From contig JAJYUT010000002.1 of assembly GCA_021792365.1 (NCBI GenBank), positions 248,001 to 312,000 of the forward strand: a DNA stretch of 64,000 bases. The letters are read 5' to 3'. The position numbers were made by a program, and so were the translations under genes. This DNA comes from Pseudomonadota bacterium (lineage in GTDB: Bacteria > Pseudomonadota > Alphaproteobacteria > Dongiales > Dongiaceae). Numbering within the stretch: the first letter of the stretch is position 1; the number at the start of each line of letters is the position of its first letter. Under the pieces are notes generated by a model. It was not told the origin of the DNA, did no database searches, and worked only from the letters and a program-made list of their open reading frames with translations. This document shows positions 55,409 to 64,000 of this stretch, in pieces.

Positions 55409-57235
55409 CTACGCGGCTCCCAGCATCGTGATGGCGCCCTGCTCCGGCGTGGTCGCGGTGTGACGCATGGAAGCGAACAACTCGCGCCCGTGGCCATGGG
55501 CCGATTTGCGCGGATCGGGCCGCCAATGGGGGCGCGCGTTCCACTCGGCGTCCGGCACTTCCGCGGTCAGCGTCATCCTCTCGGAATCCAGCGCGACGAT
55601 GTCGCCTTCCCGCAGCCGGCCGATCGGGCCCTCGCCCGCCGCTTCCGGCGAAACATGGATGGCAGCCGGCACCTTGCCCGAGGCGCCGGACATGCGCCCG
55701 TCGGTCACCAGCGCCACCTTATAGCCGAGGTCCTGCAACACGCCGAGCGCGGGCGTCAGCTTGTGCAGCTCCGGCATGCCGTTGGCGCGCGGCCCCTGCC
55801 CGCGCACCACCACGATGGCGTCGCGATGCAGCTTGCCCTCCTTGAATGCGGTCAGCGCCTGGTCCTGGTCGTCGAAGATCGCGGCCGGGGCGCGCACCAC
55901 GCGGTGCGGCGGCTTCACCGCCGAGACCTTGATGATGGCGCGGCCGAGATTGCCGGTCAGCAGCCGGATGCCACCTTCGGAATCGAATGGATCATCGGCG
56001 GGACGCAGCACGTCGCGGTCGCCGCTCTGCGCCGGCGCGTCGCGCCAATCCAGCCTGCCGTCATTCAGCCACGGCTCGCGCGCATAGGCGGCAAGCCCCT
56101 TGCCAACCACCGTCGCCACGTCGCCATGCATGCGGCCGGCCGCTAGCAATTGCGCGATCACGAAGCCGGTGCCGCCCGCCGCCTGGAAGTGGTTCACGTC
56201 GGCCTGGCCGTTGGGATAGACCCGCGCCAGCAGCGGCGTCGCGCGCGAGATGTCGGCAATATCGGTCCAGTCGATGCGGATGCCGGCGATCGCGGCCATC
56301 GCCACCAGGTGGATGGTATGGTTGGTGGAGCCGCCGGTCGCGACCAGCGTCGCGATCGCGTTCACGATGGCGCGCTCGTCCACCATCTCGCCCATCGGGC
56401 GGTAGTCGTTGCCCTGTGCCGTGATCTGAGCGGCGCGCTGGGTGGCGGCGCGGGTCAGGGCCGCGCGCAGCGGCGTGCCCGGATTGACGAAGGCCGCGCC
56501 CGGCAGGTGCAGGCCCATCGCCTCCATCATCATCTGGTTCGAGTTGGCCGTGCCGTAGAAGGTGCAAGTGCCGGGCGCATGATAGGAGGCGGATTCCGCC
56601 TGCAGCAGTTCCGCGCGCCCGACCTTCCCTTCCGCGTAAAGCTGTCGGATGCGCGATTTCTCGGCGTTGGGCAGGCCGCTCGGCATCGGCCCGCCCGGCA
56701 CGAAGACCACCGGCAGGTGGCCGAAGGCAAGCGCGCCCATGAACAGCCCCGGCACGATCTTGTCGCAGATGCCGAGGCATAGGGCCGCGTCGAACATGCC
56801 GTGGGTCAGCGCGACCGCCGTCGACATCGCGATGACGTCGCGGCTGAACAGCGACAGCTCCATCCCAGGCTGGCCTTGCGTCACGCCATCGCACATGGCC
56901 GGCGTGCCGCCGGCGAATTGCGCGACCGCGCCGACCTCGTCCGCCGCCTGCTTGATCAGTGCCGGATACTCGCCATAAGGCTGGTGGGCGGAGAGCATGT
57001 CGTTGTAGGCCGAGACGATCCCGATATTGGGCGCCGTCCCGCTGGCCAACGCCTGCTTGTGCTGCGCGTCACAGGCCGCGAAACCGTGCGCCAGGTTCCC
57101 GCAGGAGAGGTGCGTGCGCTGCGGCCTCTGTTCGCGGGCGGCCTCGATGCGCGCGAGGTAGTCGCGGCGGCTGTCCGCGCTCTTCGCCTTGATCCGCTCC
57201 GTGACCTCCTGGATCGTGGCGTGCAACTGGGTCAT
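55409..57235 (-). CDS. edd: 6-phosphogluconate dehydratase
   Basis: 608-residue iron-sulfur enzyme of the IlvD/Edd family, producing KDPG. Cysteine ligands fall in [27 protein letters not shown] and [37 protein letters not shown] is the usual C-terminal part. Length of about 600 residues and the [20 protein letters not shown] segment fit Edd rather than IlvD. It is seven bases after pgl and two before glk, as part of one operon. Confidence 0.96.
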   Translation of the reverse strand: MTQLHATIQEVTERIKAKSADSRRDYLARIEAAREQRPQRTHLSCGNLAHGFAACDAQHKQALASGTAPNIGIVSAYNDMLSAHQPYGEYPALIKQAADEVGAVAQFAGGTPAMCDGVTQGQPGMELSLFSRDVIAMSTAVALTHGMFDAALCLGICDKIVPGLFMGALAFGHLPVVFVPGGPMPSGLPNAEKSRIRQLYAEGKVGRAELLQAESASYHAPGTCTFYGTANSNQMMMEAMGLHLPGAAFVNPGTPLRAALTRAATQRAAQITAQGNDYRPMGEMVDERAIVNAIATLVATGGSTNHTIHLVAMAAIAGIRIDWTDIADISRATPLLARVYPNGQADVNHFQAAGGTGFVIAQLLAAGRMHGDVATVVGKGLAAYAREPWLNDGRLDWRDAPAQSGDRDVLRPADDPFDSEGGIRLLTGNLGRAIIKVSAVKPPHRVVRAPAAIFDDQDQALTAFKEGKLHRDAIVVVRGQGPRANGMPELHKLTPALGVLQDLGYKVALVTDGRMSGASGKVPAAIHVSPEAAGEGPIGRLREGDIVALDSERMTLTAEVPDAEWNARPHWRPDPRKSAHGHGRELFASMRHTATTPEQGAITMLGAA

Positions 57236-57242
57236 GAGGTGT

Positions 57243-57968
57243 TCACTCGGTCCAGAGGAATTCCAAATCGTCCTTGCGATGGGATAGCAACGTCGCGATC
57301 GGCGCGTCGGACGTGCCGGCCAGCGCCTGGAAGGCCACCGTCCGCTTGGGCCGCCCGGCGATCGCCACCAGGATCAGCCGCGAATGCAGCAGCGCCGTTG
57401 CGGTCAGCGACAGGCGCGCATAACCGTTCTGCGGCTTGTCCACCGCCACGCACAAGGCGGGGTTGCGGATGTCGAGCCCTGCCCGCGTCTCCGGCAGGCC
57501 CGGAAACAACGAGGCGAAATGCCCGTCTGTTCCCATGCCGAGCAGCACCACGTCGAAGGGGCGCGGCATGGAATTGAGCGAGCGCTCCGCCTCCGACAGC
57601 CCGCCGCTCGGCCGCGACCTGTTGCTGTAGAGCGAATGGAACTTTGCGACGCTGGCCTCGTTGCGCAGCAGTGCGTGCCGGACCAGATGCTCGTTGCTGT
57701 CCACATGGCTGGAACGGACCCAGCGCTCGTCGGTCAGGCCGACATGCACCTTTGCCCAGTCCAGCGGCATGGTCGACAGCCGGTCGAATATCGGCCGCGG
57801 CGTCGTTCCGCCGGCGACCACCAGGCTCGCGACGCTGCGCGAGGCGATGCTGGCATCGAGCAATTCGGCGATCTTGTCGGCCGCCCGGTCGGCCCAGCTT
57901 GCGCGGTCGGGACAATCGGTCCAGCGGACCTGTGTGCCACTCGGTGGTCTTTCAAGCATCGTCTTCAT
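57243..57968 (-). CDS. pgl: 6-phosphogluconolactonase
   Basis: 241-residue enzyme of the DevB/Pgl family that opens the lactone formed by Zwf. Seen: [15 protein letters not shown] near residue 55, [28 protein letters not shown], and [17 protein letters not shown] chose the ATG giving [11 protein letters not shown], which overlaps zwf by 17 bases; ATGs six codons earlier and three later are also possible. Position between zwf and edd is standard. Confidence 0.94.
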   Translation of the reverse strand: MKTMLERPPSGTQVRWTDCPDRASWADRAADKIAELLDASIASRSVASLVVAGGTTPRPIFDRLSTMPLDWAKVHVGLTDERWVRSSHVDSNEHLVRHALLRNEASVAKFHSLYSNRSRPSGGLSEAERSLNSMPRPFDVVLLGMGTDGHFASLFPGLPETRAGLDIRNPALCVAVDKPQNGYARLSLTATALLHSRLILVAIAGRPKRTVAFQALAGTSDAPIATLLSHRKDDLEFLWTE

Positions 57969-59457
57969 GCCAAGTCCGCCCGTCACGCTCGATCAGCGCG
58001 ATGGCGGCGCTCGGCCCCCAAGAGCCGGCGGTATATGGCCGCGCCGGCACATTCAGTTGCTGCCAGGAATCCAGGATGGAATCGGTCCAGCGCCACGCCG
58101 CCTCGACCTCGTCCACGCGCATGAACAGGGTCGGCCGGCCGCGGATCACGTCCAGCAGCAGACGCTCATAGGCGTCCGGGATGACCGTGCCGAACGTGTC
58201 GGCAAAGCTCAGGTTGAGGGCCGTCTGCTGCAAGCGCAATTCGCCCGGGCCGGGCCGCTTGTTCAGCATCTGGAACCGGACACCCTCGTTCGGCTGCAGG
58301 CGCATGATGAGGCGGTTGGACGGCGGCACCGCGCCATAGCTCGGATAGATGAAATGCGGCGGCGTCTTGAATTGCACCACGATCTCGGAGCATCGCTGCG
58401 GCAGGCGCTTGCCGGTGCGCAGATAAAACGGGACGCCGGCCCAGCGCCAGTTGTCGATCTCCGCCCGGATCGCGACATAGGTCTCGCGATCGCTCGTCCC
58501 CTTGGCGTCGGTCTCGTCAAGATATCCCGGCACCGGCCGGCCATCGATCGCGCCGGCGCGATACTGGCCACGCACCGTAGCGTTCGCAGCCTCTTGGCCG
58601 GCCAGCATGTTGAGCGACTTCAGCACCTTGACCTTCTCGTCACGCACTGAATCCGCGTCGAGCGAGATCGGCGGCTCCATTGCCGTGAGGCACAGGACCT
58701 GCAACAGGTGGTTCTGCACCATGTCGCGCAACGCGCCGGCTTGATCATAATAGCTCCACCGTCCGCCGATCCCGACCGTCTCCGCCACCGTGATCTGCAC
58801 ATGGTCGATATGCGTGCGGTTCCAAAGCGGCTCGAACAGCGAGTTGGCGAAGCGCAGCACCATCAGGTTCTGCACCGTCTCTTTGCCGAGATAGTGGTCG
58901 ATGCGGTAGATCTGCCGTTCCGCGAACACCGCGCCCACCGCCTCGTTGATGGCGCGCGAGGAGGCGAGGTCGTGGCCCAGCGGCTTTTCCAGCACCAGCC
59001 GCGCGTCCGGCGTCACCAGGTCTTTGCGGCCCAGATTGGCGGCGGTCGGCCCGAACAGGTCGGGTGCCGTCGCCAGGTAGAAAACGCGCACGACGGCCTG
59101 CCGGTCCTTCAACATCCCGGTCAGCGCGCCATAGGCATCGGGACTGGTCGCGTCCATGCCGGTATAGGAGAGCCGGCGGGAGAAGCGGGCCCATACGTTG
59201 GAATCGAGCGGCTTGCCCTTGGTCGAGAACTCGACGCAGGATTCCTCGACCAGCTTGATGAACGCCTCGTGGCTCATGTCGCCGCGCGAGACCGCGATGA
59301 TCCGGCCGTCCGGCGGCAGGCGGTTGTCCCTGTCAAGCTCGTAGAGGGCGGGCAGCAATTTGCGTTTCGCCAGGTCGCCGCGGCCGCCGAACACGACCAT
59401 GTCGAACGGCTCGCTGATCAGCGTGGTGCGTTGCGTGCTCGGCGTCGGCATTTCCAT
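57952..59457 (-). CDS. zwf: Glucose-6-phosphate dehydrogenase
   Basis: 501-residue enzyme oxidising glucose-6-phosphate to the lactone. The nucleotide site is VVFGGRGDLAKRKLLPALYEL; the substrate motif with the catalytic lysine is RIDHYLGKETVQNL; and PLWNRTHIDHVQITVAET and YEPYKAPY-type C-terminal segments are present in variant form. It is the first gene of the Entner-Doudoroff operon. An inverted repeat 47-62 bp before its start (59504-59519) may be an operator. Confidence 0.96.
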   Translation of the reverse strand: MEMPTPSTQRTTLISEPFDMVVFGGRGDLAKRKLLPALYELDRDNRLPPDGRIIAVSRGDMSHEAFIKLVEESCVEFSTKGKPLDSNVWARFSRRLSYTGMDATSPDAYGALTGMLKDRQAVVRVFYLATAPDLFGPTAANLGRKDLVTPDARLVLEKPLGHDLASSRAINEAVGAVFAERQIYRIDHYLGKETVQNLMVLRFANSLFEPLWNRTHIDHVQITVAETVGIGGRWSYYDQAGALRDMVQNHLLQVLCLTAMEPPISLDADSVRDEKVKVLKSLNMLAGQEAANATVRGQYRAGAIDGRPVPGYLDETDAKGTSDRETYVAIRAEIDNWRWAGVPFYLRTGKRLPQRCSEIVVQFKTPPHFIYPSYGAVPPSNRLIMRLQPNEGVRFQMLNKRPGPGELRLQQTALNLSFADTFGTVIPDAYERLLLDVIRGRPTLFMRVDEVEAAWRWTDSILDSWQQLNVPARPYTAGSWGPSAAIALIERDGRTWHEDDA

Positions 59458-59503
59458 GGTTCAAGTCATCGGCCCTACCGGTGCAAGGGTGCGCCATCCG
59501 CCT

Positions 59504-59519
59504 ATTGGAATTTTCCAAT
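59504..59519. promoter_or_regulatory. Operator-like inverted repeat ATTGGAA-TT-TTCCAAT before zwf
   Basis: A perfect 7+2+7 palindrome, AT-rich in a GC-rich gap, ending 47 bp upstream of the zwf ATG. It is the obvious candidate binding site for the regulator of the zwf-pgl-edd-glk-eda operon. I do not know which regulator; its form differs from the HexR site I recall from gammaproteobacteria. Confidence 0.55.
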
Positions 59520-59558
59520 GATCCGCGATGACCGCGGCTCGCCGGCACACGACTGTTT

Positions 59559-59690
59559 TCACCGGGGTGACCGATCGTCTCCCTTTCGTGGCAGTGGTCC
59601 AGGCGAACCATTACCGCAACCCGGCAATGGCCGCAAATAGACATGCCGACCCGTGACAAAAGGCCCGGTTTTGAAGCCTTTTTCACTCAT
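59559..59690 (-). CDS. Possible leader peptide or remnant upstream of zwf
   Basis: A 43-residue frame starting MSEKGFKTGPFVTGRHVYLRP, with a very good AAAGGAGAG site eight bases before the ATG. It ends about 100 bp before zwf. The peptide is basic and proline-rich near the end and matches nothing I know. It could be a translated leader, a small protein, or a degraded gene. The strong ribosome site is the main support. Confidence 0.35.
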   Translation of the reverse strand: MSEKGFKTGPFVTGRHVYLRPLPGCGNGSPGPLPRKGDDRSPR

Positions 59691-59845
59691 GCGATTCTCT
59701 CCTTTGGGTGAGATTGGCCACTCCCCACCCGTGGGGAGCGATGAGCGGCTTGGCAATTGCAACGGTTTCCGGCGCTGCCGCTTGCGTGCCTGGATCATGA
59801 CATTCGTGCGGCGATCGGCTGAGGGAGCGAAACTCCGGGACACGA

Positions 59846-60856
59846 TCACTCCGAGCGCGTGACCTTGGTGCTGCGCAGTGGAACGCCGACATCCGAGACG
59901 CGCTGGCCGGCGAGGCCGATGGCGAGGCGTTGCGCGGTCGGCAGCATCGACAGGGCAGCGGCGATTCCCGTCGCCTTCGGCAACCGCAGGATGAGATCGG
60001 CGCGTACGTCTTCGGAACCCGACGTGTCGAGCACGACGGTGGGCGAGCCGCTGGCCACGGTATCGCGCGCCAGGCCCGCCACCAGCGGCGCGGCCGGCTC
60101 ATCCGCGCAGAAATGGACCACGCCCAAATTCGGCCCCAGCATCTCCAGCGGCCCATGGCGCAGTTGCCCGCCCTCCAGGGCATAGGCCGGCATGCGCGCC
60201 AGCTCCATCGTGCTCAGTGCTACCGCTTCCGCCACGCCGCGCAAGGAACGCGCGGAATAGACTATGGCGCCGCAGCGCTTGAACAGCTTTACCGCCTCGA
60301 TCACGTCGAGCCGCGGCCGTGTGCGCAACGCCTCCAGCGCGGTCGACGCCTCCAGCCCCAAGGCCGCGAGCACGCCGAGATGCAGGGCCAGCGTGATCAT
60401 CAGGCTGCGGGTCGCGGCGAAGGCGTGCTCGGCGCCGCCCGCCCCGACCAGCGATGGCAGCGCTCCGGCGAGCGCCGAGTTCGGCTCCAGGGTCAAGCCG
60501 TAGACCCCCGACTGGCCGGCGAGGCCGGCCAGGATGCGATGCACCTCGGCCGACTCCCCCGACTGGGACGCGACGATGACCACCGACTCGCTCAGATCGA
60601 GCGGCGAATAGAGCTGCTCCGACAGCGAGAGCGCGACGGCCTGGATGCCGAGCGCGCGATACTCGATTTCGGCTATGCGATTGACGGCGTGGGAACCGCC
60701 CATGCCCAGCAGGATGAGGCGCCGGCGCTGGCGCAGCGAGTCGGCGATGCGCGCCGCCAGATCCGCCGCCCCGTTGAAGGACGCCAAGGCATCGTCGTGC
60801 TGGCGCACCATTTCCCGGTCGATCGCCAGCAATCCCTCGGCCGTGATCTTGCCCAT
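59846..60856 (-). CDS. SIS-domain (GlmS isomerase-like) phosphosugar protein
   Basis: 336 residues forming two SIS (sugar isomerase) domains, like the C-terminal half of GlmS or AgaS. The first has LILLGMGGSHAVNRIAEIEYRALG and IVASQSGESAEVHRIL; the second has SARSLRGVAEAVALSTMELARMPAYALEGGQLRHGPLEML. There is no glutaminase domain and no RpiR DNA-binding domain, so it is neither a full GlmS nor a HexR-type regulator. It may be a sugar-phosphate isomerase or deaminase. The start MGKITAEG has AAAGGA upstream; an ATG two codons earlier is also possible. It lies upstream of zwf, same direction. Confidence 0.85.
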   Translation of the reverse strand: MGKITAEGLLAIDREMVRQHDDALASFNGAADLAARIADSLRQRRRLILLGMGGSHAVNRIAEIEYRALGIQAVALSLSEQLYSPLDLSESVVIVASQSGESAEVHRILAGLAGQSGVYGLTLEPNSALAGALPSLVGAGGAEHAFAATRSLMITLALHLGVLAALGLEASTALEALRTRPRLDVIEAVKLFKRCGAIVYSARSLRGVAEAVALSTMELARMPAYALEGGQLRHGPLEMLGPNLGVVHFCADEPAAPLVAGLARDTVASGSPTVVLDTSGSEDVRADLILRLPKATGIAAALSMLPTAQRLAIGLAGQRVSDVGVPLRSTKVTRSE

Positions 60857-60919
60857 GCTCATCCTTTGACGCCTCGCGTGGACCCTGCTTTGGCTGTGGC
60901 CGGTGATCGACACCGTCCT

Positions 60920-60955
60920 GATTCGAATCCCATGATTCGGCCGCGGCAGTGATTC
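60920..60955. promoter_or_regulatory. Cluster of four GANTC (CcrM methylation) sites
   Basis: GATTC at 60920, GAATC at 60925, GATTC at 60934 and GATTC at 60951, with a fifth at 61062, in the gap between the divergent SIS-domain and D,D-carboxypeptidase genes. The first two form the palindrome GATTCGAATC. TGATTC repeats three times. In many alphaproteobacteria GANTC is methylated by CcrM and marks cell-cycle promoters. Confidence 0.5.
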
Positions 60956-61122
60956 AGGCCTTGCGATCAAACCATAGTGCGCGTTGCGTCCGCCCGCGAG
61001 GCAGGCCATGCGCCTGCGAGGGCTCTGGCGTGCCCCAAGCGCGACTTGTCACAGCTTTATCGATTCTCGCTCACCGCGCGGTTCCCTACAGTCCGGCATC
61101 GGTTGGCGACGATCGGACTGAA

Positions 61123-62340
61123 ATGCTGAGCGTGCGCGCAAGGGGGGTGGGCATCGGTATCATCCTCCTGCTGCTGATCGGCATGCCGTTCGGCGCGACG
61201 CGCGGCGCATCCGCAGCCAACATCGTGGTCGATGCCGAGAGCGGCACGGTGCTCGCGGCCGACGCGCCCAACCATCTCTGGTATCCCGCCTCCCTCACCA
61301 AGCTGATGACCGTCTATGTCGCGCTGGCGGAAATCGAGGCCGGGCGCCTGCGCTTCGAGGACTCGATCTCCGTCACGCGCCACGCGGCCGCGCAGCATCC
61401 GGTCAAGTTCGGGCTGCGCGCAGGCCAGATCATTACGGTGCGCGACGCAATCAACGCCGCGATCGTCGCCTCCGCCAACGATGCCACCGTCGCGCTGGCG
61501 GAGAGGATCGCCGGGAGCGAGCAAGCCTTCGCGACGCGCATGACCGGCATGGCGACGGAACTCGGCATGGTGCGCACCGTCTTCCAGAATGTCAGCGGCC
61601 TCCCCGCCGATGGGCAAGTGACCACCGCGCGCGACATGGCGATCCTGGCCCAGGCCTTCCTGCGCAATTTTCCGCAGCACTACGAGCTGTTCAACCAGCG
61701 CAGCGTCACGATCGGCGGGCGCAGCCGCGGCACGGTCAATTCCATCCTCGGCGCCTACGAGGGCGCGGACGGGATGAAAACCGGCTTCACCTGCGCCTCG
61801 GGATACAACATGGTTGCGTCGGCCCGACGCGACGGCCGACGCCTGATCGCAGTCGTGCTCGGGAGCCGCAATGGCGGGGCGCGCACGCTGGAGATGAAAC
61901 GGTTGCTGGACCTAGGATTCTCCGGCGTTGCAGCACCCGCCATCGACCTGGTCGCCCTCGCCGAGCAGCCGGTCGAGCCGGGCGCCGGCGCGCCGCCCAC
62001 CATCCTGGCCGGCAGCCATTGCGCCACGCCGCAACTGGTCGGCAGCAGCCTCATCGAATCTCCGGACGAATTGACCGGCTGGGCGGTGGCGCTGGGCAAT
62101 TACCGCACCCGCACCAAGGCGCAGAAGGCGCTGCAGGAGGCGCAGAGCAAGCTCGGCGCCGCCGCGCGCGGCCGGCCCGCCATCCTCAAGCAAGGCGCGA
62201 ACGGCCTCGCGCGCTACAGCGTGCTGTTCGCCGGCCTCGAGCAATCCTCGGCCCGGGAGACCTGCGTAACCCTGTCGGGCAAGGGCGGCTATTGCGTCAC
62301 GCTCAGCCCCAAGATCATCGCGAACCGCTTCGCGCGATAG
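61123..62340 (+). CDS. D-alanyl-D-alanine carboxypeptidase with SPOR domain
   Basis: 405-residue penicillin-binding protein of the DacA/DacF class. A signal sequence ends near residue 31 (GASAAN). The catalytic motifs are Ser57 and Lys60 in PASLTKL, SAN in IVASANDATVALAE, and KTG in GADGMKTGFTCASGYN. The last about 85 residues (WAVALGNYRTRTKAQKALQEAQSKLG ... YCVTLSP) form a SPOR domain that binds denuded glycan at division sites. This pairing is typical of alphaproteobacteria. It trims peptidoglycan pentapeptides. I chose the ATG giving MLSVRARGVG. Confidence 0.93.
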   Translation: MLSVRARGVGIGIILLLLIGMPFGATRGASAANIVVDAESGTVLAADAPNHLWYPASLTKLMTVYVALAEIEAGRLRFEDSISVTRHAAAQHPVKFGLRAGQIITVRDAINAAIVASANDATVALAERIAGSEQAFATRMTGMATELGMVRTVFQNVSGLPADGQVTTARDMAILAQAFLRNFPQHYELFNQRSVTIGGRSRGTVNSILGAYEGADGMKTGFTCASGYNMVASARRDGRRLIAVVLGSRNGGARTLEMKRLLDLGFSGVAAPAIDLVALAEQPVEPGAGAPPTILAGSHCATPQLVGSSLIESPDELTGWAVALGNYRTRTKAQKALQEAQSKLGAAARGRPAILKQGANGLARYSVLFAGLEQSSARETCVTLSGKGGYCVTLSPKIIANRFAR

Positions 62341-62400
62341 CCGACATTGTCAGGATAGCGCCCGCATGCCAGGATCGCCCCCGGTCAATGGGGAGATTCG

Positions 62401-63273
62401 ATGGCAGCGATCGACGTGGCGCGGGCTTTGCCGTGCTGGAAAGGCAAGGTCGAGCCGAAGCCGATCAAGGGCGGCATCACCAATGCCAATTTCCTGGTGG
62501 AGGATGCGGGCCAGCGCTACTTCGTGCGCGTGGGGGAGGACATCCCGATCCACGGCGTGATGCGCTTCAACGAATGCGCCGCGAGCCGTGCCGCCGCCGC
62601 CTGCGGCCTTTCGCCGGATCTGCTCTACCAGGCTCCGGGCGCGCTGGTCTTCCGTTACATCGAAGCGAGGACGCTGAGCGAAGAGGATGTGCGGCCGCGC
62701 GCCATGCTGGAGCGCATCCTGCCGCTGCTGCGCACCTGCCATCGCGAGATGCCGAAGCATGTGCGCGGGCCGGTCCTGATCTTCTGGGTGTTCCATGTCG
62801 TGCGCGACTATGTCCACACGCTGAAGGCCGGCAACAGCGCGCATCTTGCCGACATTCCCTATCTGCTCCGCATGGCGCAGGATCTCGAGCAGGCCGTCGG
62901 ACCCGTCGGTATCGTGTTTGGCCACAACGACCTGCTGCCCACCAACTTCATGGATGACGGCAAGCGCGTGTGGCTGATCGACTGGGACTATGCCGGATTC
63001 AACTCGCCTCTGTTCGACCTCTCCAACCTCGCCTCCAACAACGGCGTGGCGGAGGCCGATGAGCGCTGGCTGCTCGAGAGCTATTTCGAGCGCCCGCTGA
63101 CGCCCGCGCTGTGGCGCAGCTACCGCGCCATGAAATGCGCCTCCCTGCTGCGCGAGACCATGTGGAGCATGGTGCAGGAGATCCATTCCGAGCTCGACTT
63201 CGACTACCCCGCCTACACCGCCGAATACCGCGGCCGCCTGGAGCGGATGTATACGGAGTTCAAGGGCTCTTGA
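62401..63273 (+). CDS. Choline/ethanolamine kinase-like phosphotransferase
   Basis: 290-residue protein of the aminoglycoside phosphotransferase/choline kinase fold. It has KGGITNANFLVEDAGQRYFVRVGED near residue 24, the catalytic Brenner motif VFGHNDLLPTNFMDD, and the metal-binding IDWDYAGFNSPLFDLSNLASNN. These are closest to bacterial LicA/choline kinase-type enzymes. The true acceptor (choline, ethanolamine, thiamine or a sugar) cannot be decided. GGGGAG precedes the ATG. Its stop overlaps the start of the next gene. Confidence 0.87.
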   Translation: MAAIDVARALPCWKGKVEPKPIKGGITNANFLVEDAGQRYFVRVGEDIPIHGVMRFNECAASRAAAACGLSPDLLYQAPGALVFRYIEARTLSEEDVRPRAMLERILPLLRTCHREMPKHVRGPVLIFWVFHVVRDYVHTLKAGNSAHLADIPYLLRMAQDLEQAVGPVGIVFGHNDLLPTNFMDDGKRVWLIDWDYAGFNSPLFDLSNLASNNGVAEADERWLLESYFERPLTPALWRSYRAMKCASLLRETMWSMVQEIHSELDFDYPAYTAEYRGRLERMYTEFKGS

Positions 63274-64000
63274 CGGGCTCGAGCGTGCTCGTGCCGCGGC
63301 GGCTGCGGGCCGGCGATAAGGTCCGCTTCGTGTCTCCGGCGAGCACGCCGGACCGGGAAGCGGTCCTTGCGCGCGCGGCCATTCTCGAGAGTTGGGGCCT
63401 AGAGGTCGATTTCGGGGAGCACGCCTTTCGGAAGACCTGGTATCTGGCGGGCACCGACGAGGAGCGCTTGGCCGATCTCAACGCGGCGCTGCGCGATCCC
63501 GCTGTTCGCGCCATCTTCGCGACACGCGGTGGCAAGGGATCCTACAGGATCGCGGACCGATTGGACTTCGAAGCCGCGCGCGGCGATCCGAAATTCCTCG
63601 TCGGCTTCAGCGACATCACGATCCTCCATCTCAGCCTTTGGAAGCACTGCCGGTTGATGGGGTTGCACGGCGCGCTGGCGGATGAGGACGGCCGATTCAT
63701 CGAGCAGAACTGCGCGGCGCTTCGGAGCGCCCTCATGACCTCCGGCGCGATCCGCATCCAGGCGCGGGCGGAGGAGCCGACCGCCGAACTGACCACCGAC
63801 GGGACAGCCACGGGGCGGCTGATCGGCGGCAATCTCGACATGGTGTCGACCGCGGCCGGCTGGGCCTTGCCCGACCTCACCGGGGCGATTCTGCTGCTCG
63901 AAGCCGTCGCCATGCATGTAGGGCAGGTCGACCGGCAATTGACCATGCTCCGCAAGGGCGGCCACCTGGCGGGCCTTGCCGGCATCGCGATCGGTCAGTT
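63270..64000 (+). CDS. LD-carboxypeptidase (peptidase S66), C-terminus beyond window
   Basis: Visible 243 codons of a murein tetrapeptide carboxypeptidase of the LdcA family, which removes the terminal D-alanine during cell-wall recycling. Marks: LRAGDKVRFVSPASTPDREAV at the start, AIFATRGGKGSYRIADRLDFEA, the nucleophile serine in KFLVGFSDITILH, and GRLIGGNLDMVSTAAG. The start is uncertain: a TTG at 63270 overlaps the kinase stop (TTGA), and GTG codons follow at 63285 and 63291. The catalytic His/Glu may lie beyond the window edge. Confidence 0.88.
   Translation, partial: MTGSSVLVPRRLRAGDKVRFVSPASTPDREAVLARAAILESWGLEVDFGEHAFRKTWYLAGTDEERLADLNAALRDPAVRAIFATRGGKGSYRIADRLDFEAARGDPKFLVGFSDITILHLSLWKHCRLMGLHGALADEDGRFIEQNCAALRSALMTSGAIRIQARAEEPTAELTTDGTATGRLIGGNLDMVSTAAGWALPDLTGAILLLEAVAMHVGQVDRQLTMLRKGGHLAGLAGIAIGQ

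Larger units (their letters stand above)
59458..59845. other. 388-bp region between the SIS-domain gene and zwf
   Basis: Contains, in the minus direction, a 7-bp hairpin CTCCCCA / TGGGGAG (59722-59739), a Shine-Dalgarno AAAGGAGAG with a 43-codon reading frame (59559-59690), and an inverted repeat close to zwf. It is the likely control region of the Entner-Doudoroff operon. Confidence 0.6.

Noticed and set aside
59846-60856. SIS-domain protein as a HexR/RpiR repressor of the Entner-Doudoroff operon
   Set aside because: The N-terminal helix-turn-helix domain of RpiR proteins is absent; the protein has two SIS domains only.

Overview
The window reads as a stretch of chromosome from a GC-rich alphaproteobacterium. 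The evidence is gene order and content: the yceD-rpmF-plsX-fabH-ihfA-merR block behind a ubiquinol-cytochrome c chaperone, the rpiB-glyA-nrdR-ribD-ribE-ribH-nusB-thiL block, a zwf-pgl-edd-glk-eda Entner-Doudoroff operon, SAM-II class RNA leaders, an aspartate/glutamate leucyltransferase and a K+-independent type proton pyrophosphatase. I cannot assign a genus. I see no insertion sequence, phage gene, CRISPR array, rRNA or tRNA, and almost every base is coding, so this is core genome rather than an accessory island.

Layout. 1-5023: fatty acid/phospholipid initiation (fabH, plsX), L32, IHF alpha and a MerR regulator on the minus strand, with bamE diverging from the cytochrome bc1 assembly chaperone. 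5480-15448: minus-strand genes for a proton pyrophosphatase, an MFS carrier, a FliL-like membrane protein, thiamine-phosphate kinase, riboflavin synthesis, NrdR, serine hydroxymethyltransferase and ribose-5-phosphate isomerase B. 15591-23047: a complete branched-chain amino acid ABC importer (livH-M-G-F) with two tandem binding proteins, one secreted and one probably lipid-anchored, and two small conserved proteins. 23143-28857: acyl-CoA and valine catabolism (glutaryl-CoA dehydrogenase type enzyme, 3-hydroxyisobutyrate dehydrogenase, 3-hydroxyisobutyryl-CoA hydrolase), AraC and MarR regulators, a DsrE-like protein and a small zinc-ribbon protein. 28907-30991: two SAM-II riboswitch-like elements in tandem, the first followed by a terminator, ahead of an OsmC-like gene and metY. 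31043-44650: hemB, rsgA, two alpha/beta hydrolases overlapping an ornithine decarboxylase type gene, a CoA-transferase / penicillin-acylase / threonine dehydratase operon, motAB, an RDD protein and Bpt. 44780-53569: an orphan TRAP binding protein and a polyamine ABC importer with two tandem binding proteins, followed by N-carbamoylputrescine amidase and an Rsm22-like methyltransferase. 53800-60856: the Entner-Doudoroff operon and a SIS-domain protein. 61123-64000: a D,D-carboxypeptidase with a SPOR domain, a choline kinase-like protein and an LD-carboxypeptidase cut by the window edge.

How the genes work together. Glucose-6-phosphate would be oxidised by Zwf-Pgl-Edd-Eda, with Glk supplying substrate. 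Polyamines are imported (Pot system) and probably made (ornithine decarboxylase, N-carbamoylputrescine amidase). Branched-chain amino acids are imported (Liv) and valine carbon is handled by the mmsB/HIBCH pair. The most interesting regulatory features are the tandem SAM-II elements before osmC-metY, a motif placed exactly 150 bp before the start codon of both polyamine-binding paralogues, an attenuator-like terminator just before rpmF, an operator-like palindrome before zwf, and a cluster of GANTC (CcrM) sites in the promoter region of the D,D-carboxypeptidase. All calls rest on reading the sequence and on remembered family features; no database search was possible.
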